The translations under genes were made by a program, and so were the position numbers. This document shows positions 31,101 to 44,255 of a stretch of DNA of 64,000 bases, one piece after another; positions within the stretch are counted from its first letter, which is position 1, and each line of letters opens with the position of its first letter. The stretch comes from Lindgomyces ingoldianus (taxonomy: Eukaryota; Ascomycota; Dothideomycetes; Pleosporales; Lindgomycetaceae), in NCBI RefSeq assembly GCF_010093535.1, contig NW_022985163.1, forward strand, positions 268,116 through 332,115, written 5' to 3'. Under the pieces are notes generated by a model, which worked only from the letters and a program-made list of their open reading frames with translations, did not search any database and was not told the DNA's origin.

Positions 31101-32912
31101 CTTTTAAAGTTTTTTATTACTTTTTAGATTTTTAAAAGTGTTTTTACTTAAAAAGAGTATAAAAAAATTTTACTACTATATTTATTCTTAATAATTATTA
31201 TCTATAGAGCTCTGCTGCGCCCTAATAGCATATTAAACATATCCTATGTAATTCTTTAGAATAGGTAAGGAGCTTACTTTTTTAGTCTTTTTAATATAAC
31301 TTACTTAGCGTGTGTTATTATGCAGTGCTTATAGTGTACTTACTTTATACTTATTATTTATATGTTTCTTACGCTTTTAACTAGAGCCTGCAGAGCTTTA
31401 GAGCCTAGGTGTCCTGCGCGCGTATGCTAGAGCTTTTCTAAGTCTAAGTATAAAAATATAGTTTATAAGTGTTAGTAATTTAAAAGCACACTTTACACTA
31501 GTAAGTAAAAAAAAACAGCTTTATATTTAATAAACATAAAGTTATATTTTTAGTAAAGTGTTACTAGTACTTTATTCTTTTCTAGTGTGCTTATGCATAG
31601 TGTATAGTTAAGTTTTAAATACTATAGTCCTTTTTTTTTTAAATAAGCTTTTAAAATAATATTAATATAAAATTCTTTTACTATAACTACTTTTTATAGT
31701 GTAAGATTTTTTATGTGCTTTTTTTATGCTTTATTTAACACTTTTTTAAGCTTTCTAGTTTTTATTTTTTAAATTAAGAATAACTAGGTACTAGCTTTTA
31801 TTATGTATAAACTTTAAGCTTTTTTAAATAACCTAAGTATAAGTAGCTTTATACTATTTACTAAGTGTGTAGCACTTTTATTATCTAGAATTATGCTTAT
31901 AAAAAGTAGGTAAGTGTTAAAATTTATAGTTATATACATTTTTAGTTTTACTAAGAGCGCTAGGTTAATAAGTGTAGTAATAATACTTTTTAAAAATGCT
32001 AGCTTATCTAATTTTTTAATAGCTTTTAGAGTAAAAAAAGCTACATCTAGAATTATATAGCTTTTTTTAAGTAGTATAGCTTTTACTTTTTTATACTACA
32101 CTTACTTAAGCTTTTTAAAGATCTTTTAACATATAGTTTTACTAAGCTTTTTTAGCTTTTTAGTAACTGCTAATATAAAGTCTCTACAGTTTACTGCTTT
32201 TTATAAATAAAAAGATTACCTTAGAGCTTTATATAAGCATAAGTAGCCTAATTAAGCTAAAATAAATTAGGCTAAATTATTATCTAATTATTTACTAAGT
32301 GTTATAAATATACCTATGCCTTAGTTACTTACATGTAGGAAGTACTTTTAAAGCATTATTAAGAAGATCTTACTAATTTTTTAAATTATTAAAAGTTTTT
32401 TACTAAGTGCACTAGCTTCTATAACCCTTTAGTGCATAAAGCGCGCCTAGTCTAGTGCAAGCTTTAGAGCTAGGGTGTCTAGGAAGTCTTATACAGCTAG
32501 CTAGCCTTCTACATTAAGAATCTTATAGGTCTTTGCCTTAGTGTATAGAAAGTGCTACTGCTAGTACTAAGCTTTTAAAGTTATAGTGCTATGCTTTACC
32601 TTAGTAAAGTAAGCTTTATACTTTACTTATATAAAATTCTTTATGCTTATGTTTATTAGTGCTAGCTTTTGTTTTAAGGCTTATATAAGTGCTTATAAGG
32701 TAGATTAGTTCTCTAATATAAGCTGCATTATTATAGGTTCTAGAAGCTTTAGTGCAACAGTTGCATTAACCTAGTTCTAGATTATTTAAAAATGTGTTGC
32801 GCAGGAAGCCTAGTTGCTTAATTAAGCTTAGTACTTAGTAATATTAGTTTAGTACTATGTGTTAGCCTTCTCTAGTAGGTTCTTAGCAGTAATTACTTTA
32901 AGTGTAGGCATC
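28130..32912 (-). pseudogene. Copia gag-pol pseudogene
   Basis: On the minus strand the amino end is near MPTLKVITAKNLLEKAN (about 32912). Reverse transcriptase is identified by YIDNILYIYY near 29060 (family YVDDILI), followed by the usual KDLG...FLGI-like block and YIKKVVKKFN. RNase H follows with the VRLDVAFTAS and LVDRLIKYLL blocks (about 28700 and 28165), the latter matching the family ending ADGLTKAL. Stops made by RIP occur throughout. Confidence 0.8.
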
Positions 32913-33206
32913 TTTAGAGCGCTGTCTATAGGATTTAGAGCGTCTAGTCTATCTAGATTAATTATGTCCTATAGGTTTTTGCTAAAAGTATAGAACTAGA
33001 GCTAGATAAACTAAAGAGGCTAGCTTATATAGTCCTTAAGCTAGTATACTCTTATTAAAAGAGAAGCATCTTAATTAGCTATAACATAGGCTTTAAAAGT
33101 AATAAGAATTAATAAAGATAAAAAAAAAGCTTTTAAACAGCTTTTACTAGCGCTATAGTTATATAAAAAGAATTATTTTAGGTTCTTAAAGCGCTAGGCC
33201 TATAAC

Positions 33207-33424
33207 TATAGAGGATAAAATAGCCTAGTAGTAGCTGTTTAGAAGATTAGATAAAGTAACTCTGCTATCTAAGAGAGCTAAAGGCTCTCCTTATATACAC
33301 TAAGCTTTAGAACATAATATCTCTAGATCCTGAGCTGCGTCCCAGGCTCTGAGCCCCCAGTCCCAGGCTCCGAGCCCCAGTCCCAGGCTCTGAGCCCCAG
33401 CCAAGGCTCTCAGTATACGCGACA
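33207..33424 (-). repeat. Copia 5' LTR
   Basis: 218 bp. The first 100 bp show RIP transitions relative to the other LTR, the remainder is nearly unchanged. Confidence 0.9.
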
Positions 33425-35242
33425 GTTATTATTATACAACTTTTTTTTCTTTTACTTTAGTTTACTTTTAAATTTTTAAATGTATATGCTTACTTCTTTA
33501 TATGTTAGAGTCTTATTATAGAATCTTTTATATAAAAAGATGTACTAGCGTTTTGCATAAAATTAATTTATATAAAGATAATTTATTAACTAACATTCTT
33601 TTTTATAGTAAATAAAGCATTGCTTTAATTATATAAAAAAGTGTAATTAAAATCTCTTTAAACCTTTTCTATGTTATTAAAAGCTAATTATATGTATTTT
33701 TTATTAGTGTAGTAAATTCTTTTTAGATTATTTAGGTATATGTTATTCTACTAATTAATTATAACCTAAAGTGCTAAATAAAGGTTACTATATAGTGCTT
33801 TACATACAGGCTTAATTAAGAACATAGCTTATTTAAGCTTAAGTTATCCTTAGCATGCTTATATAATAGTAGTATAAAGTAGTATCTTGCCTTAAAATTA
33901 TAAACTAAGAGCTTTTTATATAAAAGTTAGCTTATTAATTATAGCTTTAAAGCTTTATATAAAGTTTTTATAAAGTTTTTTTACTTAATTTATATAAAGC
34001 TTATTATTATTTAATTTATCTTATACTAGTTATAATTTACATTAGTATTAAAGTAATTACTAAGCTGTTTATATAGAACCTTCTACATCTTTTTAGAACT
34101 AATATTGTAAAGGTAGAACATGTGTGCGCAGACTTTAAAGATATTAAGGAAGATGCTTATGTATAAGGCTTTATAAATAATAAGGCGTTAGCAGAGCTTA
34201 ATAAATACTATAGTCTTATTAGCTAGAATATTATATAGTTACTTTATGTAGTTATTCTTCTTTTTCTATGCCTTCTAAAATTATATAACCTTCTTAGGCG
34301 CAAGGTTCTCTGCTGTAATATCTTATATAGATAGAAGTTAGTATAAATTATATAGTAATTAAATTATATATAGTAAGTACAAGCTTTAGGGAATCTTATA
34401 TAGAGCTATAGCTACAGGAATATGTAGCTGCCTAGTTATGCTCTTGTATAGTAAGCTATTGCAAGGTAGTTATACTAATTACAGAGAAAGTATTAAGTCT
34501 ATAGGTAATTTATATACAGACATCCTCTGTAGCGTTAGAACTAGCGCTAGTAGTAATAGTTTAGTATAGTAGTCTAATAAAATAGTAAAAGTGTGTTTTT
34601 ATTATACGTTTATATAGTGTAACAGCCTTTATTTTGTCTTTTTTAAAGCTAATACTTTTATTTTATAAAGTAGTAATTAGTTTTTATAAAAATAGTTAGC
34701 TAAGATCTTTAAAGAGTATAAGCTTTTACTTTATAAAGTTATTTTAAAAGTTTTTAAAAGTTTATACATTTATTATGCTTAATGCATAACGTACTTTACA
34801 GGCAAGTTGCTTACACACCTAAGTTACTTACTTTTGCTAAGACCCTACTAAACTACTCTTCTTACACTAATGCATTTCTAACAACACTACTTAAATGTGC
34901 TAAAAGAATGCTAGATATAGCTTACACTTTAAGCTTTTAAATAAAACATAAAACTTTTAAAGAAACATGCTATAGCTATGTATAAAGTCTCTTAAAAGAT
35001 AATAAATAACTATAGTGCTAGATAACCTTTATAAGCTAATTCTATAGCTAACTTATAAAGGCTAGGTAATAATAAAAAGCAGGTAATTATTAAGACTATA
35101 CTTAAGCTATATGCACAAGGATTTTCCTCTTAGATAGCATTTATAGCTAATATAGCTAATTCTTCACGCGCTAAGCGTAATCTAGGCTATATTAGCATAA
35201 ACTAGCCTAGTATGTTTATAAAGTGTTATTTAAAGCTTAAAG

Positions 35243-35522
35243 TGTTGAATAGGCTCTGACAGCTAGCTGCTTATAGTATAAGCACTTAAGTAGTAAGAGT
35301 AAGAGTAGTGTACAGTGTGCACAGCGTACAGGGTAGGTAAGGTAAGGGCAACATGTTTCTAGTTCTATTACTTTTATCTTTCTTTTATATAAAGGAAAAA
35401 GGGGATATTTAGATGTTTATGCATAAAGGTTTACACATAAGCATTATATAACATAGATATGTAATTCTGCTTATGCATAATTACTTATATTTAGGCTATA
35501 ACACTGCTACTATATATAAACA
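35243..35522 (+). repeat. Family X 5' LTR, strongly RIPed
   Basis: 280 bp, ends TATATAAACA where the partner has GCGTACAGACA. Confidence 0.88.
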
Positions 35523-38500
35523 CTAGCAACTTTTTGTTTTATCTAAAAAGTTGCTTTTTATATATGTTACTTCTTTTTTATTTATATAAGTCTATCTAAT
35601 TATATTTTACTTATACTTTACTTTATTTATTAAGACTTGCCTTAGTAATGCTGTACATTAAAATAAGCTAGTTACACTATATAAATAGCTTTATAAATAG
35701 TGTAAAGTGTTTTAAGCTATTATTATCTAGCCTTTATGCGCTTACTTTATAAGTAATTTAGCAGTGTACAAGCTGTTTTATGTAGGGTTTTATGCTAAAA
35801 TAGTGTAGGATCTTTATGTAGGCAGGTGCGTAGAGAGGTGTATATAATAAGGTTTCTTTTTTTTTTTTTTACTTTTTAAGCCCTACTGTATAATTCCCTA
35901 GCTCTTTTCTTTTTTTATACAGTGCTAATAGTAATAGATACTCCTGCCTGCACACGCACACACACACACACACAGATGTCTCTCTAGCCTTCCTCCTCTA
36001 CCTCTAGCGCTGTTAGTGCGGGCGTCTTTAACGTCCTTGTGTAGTCTAGCAGCCTAGGGCGTATTTATGTTACCTTTTTAACTAGTTCTACTACTAATTA
36101 GCAGTTTATTTAGTATTTTAGCATAAATATATAAATTCTTTAGCTCTTTTACTTTTTTTTTATATAAAATGCTAATTATAAATAGGCTAAAAAGCAGTAT
36201 ATAGCAGCTTTACTATTTTATAATATTAATGTTGTTTTACCTACTAGCACTAATCTACAGCTATAAGCAGTAAAAGTTATGTGTTATAAAGAGTACTTTT
36301 ATATAGTTTTAGTTTAAAGTTATAGTTAAGTCTTAGTAACTTTATATGCTTATTATTATAGTAGCACTACTAATGCCTTTTTTTTTATTAGGTGTTATAT
36401 GCTAGCTAACTTCTAGGCTAATGCCTACACCTTGTGTGTATAGTAGAGCTATAGTCTGCATTATAACTACTACACGTAAGGGGTGGTGTGTTCTAGAGGG
36501 GGCTAGTAGCTTTTTTTTTTTATATACTAAATAAATAAACTATCTTTTTTATATATTCTTTTTTTTTAATCTTATAATAAAAAAAATAAGTGTGTATAAT
36601 AAAAAAAATAAAAAAAATAAGCTTTATATAAAAGTGTTATTAGTCTAGTTAGTCTAAAGCATCTTTGCGCACAGGATCTAGCTAGTCTATAAATGCTTCT
36701 ATCTAGACAGAAAGGCAGTTAGTTAAAACTAATAATTAAAGAGCTTAATTTAGTGTTTTTTTATACATACATCTACTAAGTTATCTTTACTATTAATTTA
36801 CTTTATTTTAGTAATTTTCTTTTTCTTATATAATTTATAGAGTAATATAATGTTAATTATAAGTTACTTTTTACTAGTAGTGCTTAGCTTAATAAGGTAA
36901 TTATATAAAAACTTTAAATTTATATAAATTACTACTAAGATTAGTAGTAGTTTAAGTGTTTATATAATTTATTATAAAGTTATACTAAAAGTAATTACAT
37001 TATTAAACTTTTTAACTATTTTATATAGTTTACTAGTAAAGACACTCTTAGTTACTTTTTTACACTTAGTAGAATTCTAGTGTATAATATTACTTATTAT
37101 TTTAAAGTAGTTACTTTACTTTATATAGTCTTTATTACTTAATATAATTAAAAATTTTAGCTATAAGCTAAAGTTTTTATTATTAGTAAATAATTTATTT
37201 ATAAAAATAAACAGCTTTACACTATTAAGCTATAATAGTAAGAAGGTAAGACTACACTTACTATTATCTATCTGCTATTAGATTTATGTATTAAGTGTGT
37301 TAATGTTATTATATAAATAGTCTATAGTTTATGCAGTAATAAATAAGTTAAATACTACTTTTAGTTAATATATAAATATAATATATACCTTTTTTACATA
37401 TTACTTAATATATTATTATATAGCATCTTTGTTTTTTAAGTTAATTATATAAAAGTAGCTTACTTATTTTTTCTAAGTAAGAACTACTATGTTATGTGTA
37501 AGTTTAATCCTTTTACTATTAAACTTAATAAGCTGCTTTTTTACTAAGATAGTTTTACTTTTTATATAAAACTTTACTTTTTATAGTTTTTTTTTTCTTT
37601 TTATGTAAAATTTTTTATTATAATACTTAAAGTGTTATCTGTTTATAAGCTAGTAATACTAAAAGTATGCTTTTTTTATTAGTAATTAAAAAGTAAAGGT
37701 TATATAAAAAAATGTGCATATACAGCTTTTTTTTATAGTAGTTATAGTATGTTTTAAACTAATACAGTCCTAATTTAGCAGCTCTATATAAAAGTTGTAC
37801 AACCTAGAGTATTGTATTTAGTAGAAAGCTCTAGCGCATCTCTTTTAGTAGCTTTGTGTATAGTGTGCGCATAAGCTTATTTATTAATTAAATGTATGCT
37901 TATGTAATATTACATAGTTTAAAATATATTTTATATGTAGCTCTTAGGCTTACTTTTATAGCTAAAAGTAGTCTTTAGCTTATCTTTTAAATAGTTAGTA
38001 ACTAGGTAAGAATTTCTTTTTTCTTTTTATTTAAGTAGCTAGTAAATACTAAGCAGAATTTTTTATAGAGTTAAGTTATTTTACCTTTTACTTTTTATAT
38101 AAAGTAAAAGTTAAAAATCTAACTTTTATGCCTTATTAAGTTATACACTATAACTTTAAAAGTGCTATTAGTAATTAAAGTGTTTATCTTTATATAGTCT
38201 AATTTTTTAAATAGTTTTTTAAGTGTAGTAATTACACTATTTATATAAAGCTTAATAGATAAGGCTTAATTTTTTTTCTTTTTCTAGGTTAGAAATACCT
38301 AGTCTAGACTTTATACAGGTTTCCTTTGCTTTTTACTTCTTTTAGTATTTATATTTTCTCTTTACACTAGTGCAGCATTACTGTCCTAAGGGGCTTAGTC
38401 TACAGTAGGCTCTAGTTCTGCCTTTATAATATTCTTATAAAGTTGTTTTTTTTTTCTACAGAAAATCTTTTTATATAAAGAATAGTTTATTTAGGTTATC

Positions 38501-39238
38501 TATTATAAGTAAGTTGTTTTTTTTTCTTTATAGTATAGTTTCACCTGTGTACATTAGAGCTTTAGTAGGCTATTTTTTCTTTTAATAATAATGTTTCTCT
38601 CTTTAATACTTTTAATCTTATATAAGCTAGTCTAGCCTTTTTTCTTTTTTTATGCTATAATTTTTAAGCTAAAGAGGAAGTTAGGAACTTTATATGTTAT
38701 AAAGCTATTATAAGTATTAATTATATAATTAATGTTTACTTTTACATGGTTTTTTTAAAGTATTTTTATTACTTTTTATACAGCGCTTACTTATATAATA
38801 ATGTCTAGTAATAGTAAAAAGTCTAAGTTAATTATTAAGTATACTTTAAAGACTAGTAGTGTAGGTACTAGACTATATAGGCTAGCTATGTTATTTAGAG
38901 CCTTAACTGCTATTTATAAGATAGCTGTATTATCTATACAGTTACTTAGCTTAGTCTTTAGAATGTTAAACACTTATTAAAGAGGTGTATATGCACGCTT
39001 AACTTTTTTAACTACTTAATATGCTTTTATAGGCATTTACTTACATATAGCTCTTATAATTTTTACATAAGCTGAAAAATTTTTTAAGGCAAAGTTTATA
39101 CTAAAGTTATGCATAATATAGTTTAGAGGTTCTTAATAAGTGTTAATTTAGCATTTACATAGTGCATCTTAGGTATCTTGTGCAGACATAGATTTTAGGA
39201 ATATAGCTACTTAAAATAATATATCTACATTAATAATA
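35523..39238 (+). other. Internal region of family X, first part
   Basis: Very AT-rich. A (CA)n run lies at 35951-35973 and long T runs at 35850-35872. Parts match 20695-21040 in reverse. No coding motif can be named. Confidence 0.5.
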
Positions 39239-39240
39239 TA

Positions 39241-42238
39241 ACGTACTTTATAGGCAAGTTGCTTACACACCTAAGTTGCTTACTTTTGCTAAGACCCTAC
39301 CCTAATAAACTCTATTATAGCCTATAACAACCAGCTCTAGCACTATATAGTACAGTATAGCCTAGAATATTATTTAGATACTACTTCTGCTTCTTACTTA
39401 TATGTTTGTGTGTTATGCCTAGTCTAATTACACTGTCTACAGTGCCTTTAGAATAGCTTACTTACTTTAGCTTACACCTACTTCTTTGCCTTCTTTCTGT
39501 TACTGCGCGCCTTAAACTTCTTTAAAGCTGTTAAGTGTAGGCTTTTTTAAATTATTAAAGTTCTTTCTACCTTAATTTACTTTCTTTTATATAATTTATA
39601 TTATGTAGTAGCCTTATTAGCTGCTTAAAGCTTAGTAATTTTTTATTATACTAATACTAGCTTATATATAATTATTACTACTCTTTTTAAAACTTTTTTA
39701 AACACTTTAACTATAAAAGTTAGTAAACTATTTATATGCTTTTAAAATTTTATTTTTATAAGCATTAATTATAACTTAAGTTTTAAAGTATTACTTAAGG
39801 TTTATAACTGCTAGAGCTTATTATATATAAGTAGTAGTAGTAATAGAGTGTGTAACTTTACATTAAGGCTTATTATAACTTATTATAAGTTAAAAAGAGC
39901 TAATCTAGCGCTTTAAAACTTTTTTTAAATATTACTAAAAGTAATTATAGCATTATAAGCTACTTTAAAGCATAGTAGAAACTTTATTTTTATAATATAA
40001 GTAATTTAGTTATACATAAAGTTTTTAGCTTAGCGCTTATATACTTTTTTTAAAAAAGTAAAATAACTTACATTAAGTAGCTATAAAAAGTATAATAAGC
40101 AAAAAAGTATATAAATAGTAATAATTTTATTATCTTTATAGTATTACTAGAAATAAAGTAAGTTATAGCTTTTATAGCTATTAATAACTAGTAGATAGTA
40201 GCTGCTAACAGTACACTTTTTTATATACATATTAAAGTGCTTTAACTAGTCTAGACTAAGCTAATTAGTAGTCTAGCTATGTTTAGAGATTATAATAACT
40301 TAATTTTAGAGTAGATTTTTTTTATACTAGTTTAAAAAGTAGTTGCTACTCTAAAAAATAATAAAAAGTAAAATAGCCTACTTTTTAGCATTAATGCTTT
40401 AGATAGCTGTTGTCTACTTCTAGTTACCTAGCTAGACTACTTTTAGCTGTTCTTATCTCTTTAAACTTATAATAACTACTCTAGTAGATATTTAGCTTAT
40501 TATAAACTTTATTTTATTAAAGTTATACATGTTATTATTTTAGATACTATACTTAGCTTTAATATTCTTTATAAAGTTAAACTAGCTTTAAATTACTATA
40601 AAATTTTTATAAAAAGCTTTTTTATAGTTATACTTACACTTAAACTTTACTTTAAGCTTTAAGTAACACTTAATAAACATATTAAGCTAGTTTATACTAA
40701 TATAGCTTATATTATGCTTAGTGTGTAAAGAATTAGCTATATTAGCTATAGCTGCTAGCTAGAGGGGAAATTCTTACATATTTAGCTTAAGTATGTGCTA
40801 AATAATTAATTACTTTTTATCATTATTTAGCTTTTATAAGTTAGCTATATAATTAGCTTAAAAAAGTTGTCTAGCGCGTTAGTTACTTATTATTTTTTAA
40901 AAAACTTTATAAATAGCTAACATACCTAACAGGTTGGCCGGCTACACAGGTTGGCCGGCTACACAGGTTAGCTAGCTACTTTTGCTAAGCCTTTACTAAA
41001 CTCTACCTATCTACATAATGCCTTAACAACAACACTAGATTAAATCTTCTAAAGAACATTAGATATAGCTTACTTTTTAGGCTTTTAAATAAGACTTAAA
41101 ACTTTTCTTATAACACGCTGCAGCTATCTATAATGTCTTTTACACAACACTAAGCAATTAACGCGCTAGACAGCCTTTACAAGCAGAATGCTAGCCTAAA
41201 TTAAGGAATCTAACTAAGCTTAAAAAAAAGGTAGTTATTAAGTATATAATTAAGCTTATAACACACAGATTTCCTTTTAGGCTTGCAGCTGTAGCTAATA
41301 TAGCTAATTCCTTACCTGCAGAGCGTAATCTAGGCTAGGTTAGCTTAAACTAGACTAGTATATAGGTTAAGCACTGCTTTAAGTTTATAATAAAGTTTAA
41401 TTATAAGTATAATTATAAAAGAGCGCTTTATAAAGATCTAAAGGTTATTTAGGGCTAGTTTTGCCTAGTAGCTAACATAAAAGCTAAGTACAGTATCTAA
41501 GATAAAGACAGGTATAACTTTAACAAGTTAAGCTTTATAATAGGCTAGATATTAACTAAAGTAGTTATTATAGCTTTAGAGAGATAAAGACAGCTAAAAG
41601 TAATATAGTAAAGTAATAAAAAGTAGATAACAGTTATCTAAGGCATTAATATAATAAAGTAGGCTATAAGATTACAGAGCTTTAAGCAGCAAATAAAGCT
41701 GCTACACAACATAGATTACATAAAAAGAAGTAGATTTAGGCAGAAAAGACTTTAATAGTTAAGAATAGAGCTTGTCTAACTACTCTAAAAGAGTTTAGAG
41801 CGCGTAGTAATAGGAAGAAGCTAAAGACACAAGTGCGCGCTAAAAAAAGGTAAGCTAAGTTAAAGGTAATATAAGTAGTGCAATTAGACTAGGCATAACT
41901 TGCGTATGTGGAAGTAAGTAGCAGAAGTAGACTCTAAATAATATCTTATGTTATATTACTTTATACAGGGCTAAAGTAGGCTGTTTTGCGAGAGAATAGA
42001 GTGGTTTTAGTAGGGGCTTAGCAAAAGTAGCCAGCCAACCTGTTAGGTACGTTATAGTGTGTTGCTTAAAAAGTGTTATGTTTTATTTAAAAGCTTAGAG
42101 TGTAAGCTATATCTAATATTCTTTTAACATGTTTAAGTAGTGTTGTTAGGAATGCATTAGTGTAAAAAAAGTAGTGTAGTAGAGTCTTAGTAAAAGTAAG
42201 CAACTTAGGTGTGTAAGCAACTTGCCTATAAAGTACGT
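39241..42238 (-). mobile_element. Family A Fot1-like element, split by a family B element
   Basis: TA flanks at 39239-39240 and 42239-42240. Without the insert (40920-42052 plus one TA) it is 1863 bp, equal to the uninterrupted copy at 46983. It reads as the reverse of the 335-2199 element, so its dead transposase lies on the minus strand. Confidence 0.88.
40920..42052 (+). mobile_element. Internally deleted family B Fot1-like element, 1133 bp
   Basis: The ends are ACRTACCTAAC plus 17-bp units of the aggttggccggctacac type: three at the left end, one at the right. TA flanks at 40918-40919 and 42053-42054. Part of the pogo-type transposase is readable on the + strand at about 41510-41700, then jumps to its far 3' end, so about 0.7 kb is missing. 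Confidence 0.85.
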
Positions 42239-42975
42239 TATAAGACATTTTTATTATTAATTTATATAACATACTTTATAGGCAAGTTGCTTACACACCT
42301 AAGTTGCTTACTTTTACTAAGACTTTACTACACTACTCTTCTTATACTAATACATTTCTAATAACACTACTTAGACATGTTAAAAGAATGTTAAATATAG
42401 CTTATACTTTAGGCTTTTAAATAAAATATAACACTTTTTAAGTAACACACTATAGCTATTTATAAAGTCTTTTAAAAGATAATAAGTAACTAACGCGCTA
42501 AACAACTTTTTTAAGCTAATTATATAGCTAACTTATAAAAGCTAGATAATAATAAAAAGTAAGTAATTATTTAGCACATACTTAAGCTAAATACGTAAGG
42601 ATTTTCTTTTTAGCTAGCAGCTATAGCTAATATAGCTAATTCTTTACACACTAAGTATAATATAAGCTATATTAGTATAAACTAGCTTAATATATTTATT
42701 AAGTGTTACTTAAAGCTTAAAGTAAAGTTTAAGTGTAAGTATAACTATAAAAAAGCTTTTTATAAAAATTTTATAGTAATTTAAAGCTAGTTTAACTTTA
42801 TAAAGAATATTAAAGCTAAGTATAGCATTTAAAATAATAATATGTATAACTTTAATAAAATAAAGTTTATAATAGGCTAAATATTTACTAAAGTAGTTAT
42901 TATAAGTTTAAAAAGATAAGAATAGCTAAAAGCAGTTTAGCTAGGCAACTAAGAGTAAATAACAGCTATCTAGAG

Positions 42976-43530
42976 TGTAAGGCCAAGATGGCGCTTACGT
43001 GCGACAGGTATATATACTATTCTGCACCTGAAAATTAACGTTAGTTAATTATTTGTACCTTTTAGTTATATTAGCAGAGCAGTGCGGAGCCCCTACTATT
43101 ACATAATAATTAACTAACAATAAGGACGGTCGCGCGTTTAACTTACACCTTAGACAGCTTAGCCAGTTTTTAGACTAAAACGTGAGGCGGCCTCTTCTAG
43201 CGCCACGTTGTTGCTGCTAGAAGGTCTAGTGTATATGGCTTAGCTGGCGTGGGCCACTAAGCGTTGCGTTGTGTTTATCCCGCGCCTCTAGGCCGCAGGT
43301 GGTCAGCCTCTGGCCGGTAACTAAGACATGCGCATAGGCGCCTCTAAGCTGCGGGTAGGTCATGTGACGCCTGGGACATGCGTTTGCTAAGAAGGGGGAT
43401 AATGTAAGCCTAAGATGGCGCTTACGTGCGACAGGTATATATACTATTCTGCACCCAAAAATCAACGTTGGTTAATTATTCGTACCTTTTAGTTGTATTA
43501 GCGGAGCGGTGCGGAGCCCCCACCATTACA
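42976..43530 (+). mobile_element. TRIM: 555-bp miniature LTR retrotransposon, TSD TAGAG
   Basis: LTRs of 128 bp at 42976-43103 and 43403-43530 begin TGTAAG and end ATTACA; TAGAG is duplicated at 42971-42975 and 43531-43535. A polypurine tract (aagaagggggat) lies directly before the second LTR. The 299-bp centre is GC-rich with no plausible gene; a 79-codon minus-strand frame there is unconvincing. It is far less RIPed than the element around it, the first LTR more than the second. Confidence 0.93.
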
Positions 43531-44255
43531 TAGAGCATTAATGCTAAAAAGTAGGCTATTCTACTTTTTATTATTTTTTAAGGTAGTAACTACTTTTTAA
43601 ACTAGTATAAAAAAAATCTACTTTACAATTAAGTTATTATAATCTCTAAGCGCAGCTAGACTACTAATTAGCTTAGTTTAGACTAGTTAAAGCACTTTAA
43701 TGTGCATATAAAAAAGTGTACTACTAGCAGCTACTATTTACTAGTTATTAATAGCTATAAAAGCTATAACTTACTTTATTTCTAGTAATACTATAAAGAT
43801 AATAAAATTATTACTATTTATATACTTTTTTACTTATTACACTTTTTATAGCTACTTAATATAAGTTGTTTTACTTCTTTAAAAAAAAGTGTATAGGCGC
43901 TAAGCTAAAAACCTTATATACAACTAAATTACTTATATTATAAAAATAAAGTTTCTACTATGCTTTAAAGTAGCTTATAATGCTATAATTATATTTAGTA
44001 ATATTTAAAAAAAAGTTTTAAAGTACTAGATTAGTTCCTTTTAACCTATAATAAGTTATAATAGGCCTTAATGTAAAGTTGCGCACTCTATTACTACTAC
44101 TACTTATATATAATAAGCCTTAGCAGTTGTAAACCCTAAGTAATACTTTAAAACTTAGGTTATAATTAATGCTTATAAAAATAAAAATTTAAAAGTATAT
44201 AAATAGTTTACTAACTTCTATAGTTAAGGTGTTTAAAAAAGTTTTAAAAAGAGTA

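Larger units (their letters stand above)
26618..33424 (-). mobile_element. Full-length Ty1/copia retrotransposon, 6807 bp, TSD GTTAT
   Basis: Two 218-bp LTRs (26618-26835 and 33207-33424) read TGTCGCGTATAC... on the minus strand, and GTTAT is duplicated at 26613-26617 and 33425-33429. Coding order on the minus strand runs gag near 32.9 kb to reverse transcriptase/RNase H near 28.2 kb. Between pol and the 3' LTR lies an unusual 1.2-kb GC-rich segment (26836-27880). Confidence 0.9.
26133..34786 (+). mobile_element. Old, heavily RIPed retroelement remnant, host of the copia insertion
   Basis: The stretches 26133-26617 and 33425-34786 together resemble the 3' half of the large family X element (45797-46980 and 48848-50475), in the same order. 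A copia element (26618-33424) splits it. Stops occur in every frame, and I cannot identify the protein domains. Confidence 0.55.

Noticed and set aside
43226..43465. A 79-codon minus-strand frame in the TRIM
   Set aside because: It crosses from the internal region into the LTR, and TRIMs do not code for proteins.
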